Shown here piece after piece: positions 23,532 through 24,097 of a stretch of DNA of 24,097 bases. Position 1 is the first letter of the stretch. The number at the start of each line of letters is the position of its first letter. The position numbers and the translations under genes are program-made. The stretch comes from an uncultured Acetatifactor sp. (lineage in GTDB: Bacteria > Bacillota > Clostridia > Lachnospirales > Lachnospiraceae): positions 1 through 24,097 of the forward strand of contig CAJTLR010000058.1 of assembly GCA_910577185.1 (NCBI GenBank). Reading direction: 5' to 3'. The notes beneath the pieces were generated by a model. That model was given only the letters and a program-made list of their open reading frames with translations, ran no database searches and was not told where the DNA came from.

Positions 23532-24032
23532 TTACTCCTGGGGTGGTGTCTGCCGGTCTGAACCAAACATCTGGAAGACGGAGGCCAGGCCTTCGTCGGA
23601 CATGCCGGAGAACAGGTCCATGGGATTGTCACCGCCCATTCCCTCGGGGAAAAGCTCCTGCATCATCTGAATCATATCCATCATTTCCCGCATTTTCTGC
23701 AGGCTGGCCATCATATTTTTCATGTTTTCAATTTTGGCGCGTTCTTCCGGACCGCTGAAAGAAAGAAGTTCATCCAGCAGTTCCATGGTATCCCCGTTAT
23801 CTCCCTGGAAGAAGTCGGAAGATAATTGTTTTCCGTTTCCAAAAAGACGTGCTGACGTATTTTTGCGGAGGAACGAGAGCGTGTACTGTAATTCCAGCAG
23901 CTTTATGTAGACTGCAAAACCGCTCTGTTGTCCGGGGGCAATCCAGGGGAGGAGGATTTTGAGCATTTGAATCCGGTGATTGGTAAAAAGGGAATCAAAT
24001 GCAGTGATTGTTTTCGAATTTTGCTCCTCCAT
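23532..24032 (-). CDS. Hypothetical protein with a Met-rich helical region
   Basis: 166 residues, function not recognised. The N-terminal half has moderately hydrophobic helices (MLKILLPWIAP, LLELQYTLSFL) without a convincing membrane segment. The middle (about residues 93-130) is a run of helix with an unusually high share of methionine (NMMASLQKMREMMDMIQMMQ). The C-terminus is acidic and Gly/Pro-containing. ATG at 24032 has AAAGGAG 8 bases upstream on its strand. It is followed on the same strand by the 99-residue gene. Upstream genes of the same unit, if any, lie beyond the right edge. The LL-rich opening and Met-rich helix recall small sporulation-lineage proteins of Clostridia, but no family is claimed. 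Confidence 0.78.
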   Translation of the reverse strand: MEEQNSKTITAFDSLFTNHRIQMLKILLPWIAPGQQSGFAVYIKLLELQYTLSFLRKNTSARLFGNGKQLSSDFFQGDNGDTMELLDELLSFSGPEERAKIENMKNMMASLQKMREMMDMIQMMQELFPEGMGGDNPMDLFSGMSDEGLASVFQMFGSDRQTPPQE

Positions 24033-24097
24033 AGGCGTACTCCTTTCAGGACATGAACCGTTCCTTTTTTCTATTCTATGTAGACATGCAGGCAGAT

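Overview
The window looks like a core-genome stretch from a Lachnospiraceae-type Clostridia (spore-former lineage, Gram-positive, moderate GC). The evidence is the combination of AGGAGG-like ribosome binding sites with frequent GTG/TTG starts, a T-box leader, a SpoIID-type protein, a BlaI/M56 pair, a VanZ-like protein, a clostridial Rpn-type nuclease and an EF-G paralogue of the FusA2 type. The species cannot be named from sequence alone.

Left part (1-4370): the end of a HlyD/MacA-type adaptor gene is followed by a promoter, a ~205-nt structured RNA that I read as 6S RNA (ssrS), and a strong intrinsic terminator. A large membrane-anchored SpoIID-domain protein and a YihY/BrkB membrane protein follow as a two-gene unit closed by a long hairpin terminator.

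Middle-left (4440-8310): a promoter bracketed by two 17-bp repeats drives a BlaI-type repressor and an M56 (BlaR1-type) membrane zinc protease. The extracellular part of the protease is not a penicillin-binding domain. It appears to be a beta-rich, propeller-like region followed by a family-1-type extracellular solute-binding domain. This is the most unusual item here: it suggests a proteolytic one-step sensor for a small solute.

Centre (8427-13490): an Rpn/PDDEXK_2 nuclease gene carries in its last codons a near-consensus promoter for the pheST operon. A phenylalanine T-box leader, pheS and pheT follow. A U-less hairpin separates pheT from an M18 aminopeptidase gene that overlaps queA by one base.

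Right part (16000-24097): a promoter serves a pilZ-vanZ pair. tyrA (prephenate dehydrogenase with ACT domain, minus strand) is divergent from an EF-G-like GTPase with an altered G4 motif. leuS follows, then a hairpin terminator, and then two small convergent minus-strand genes of unknown function. No mobile element with terminal repeats, CRISPR array, tRNA or rRNA gene was seen.
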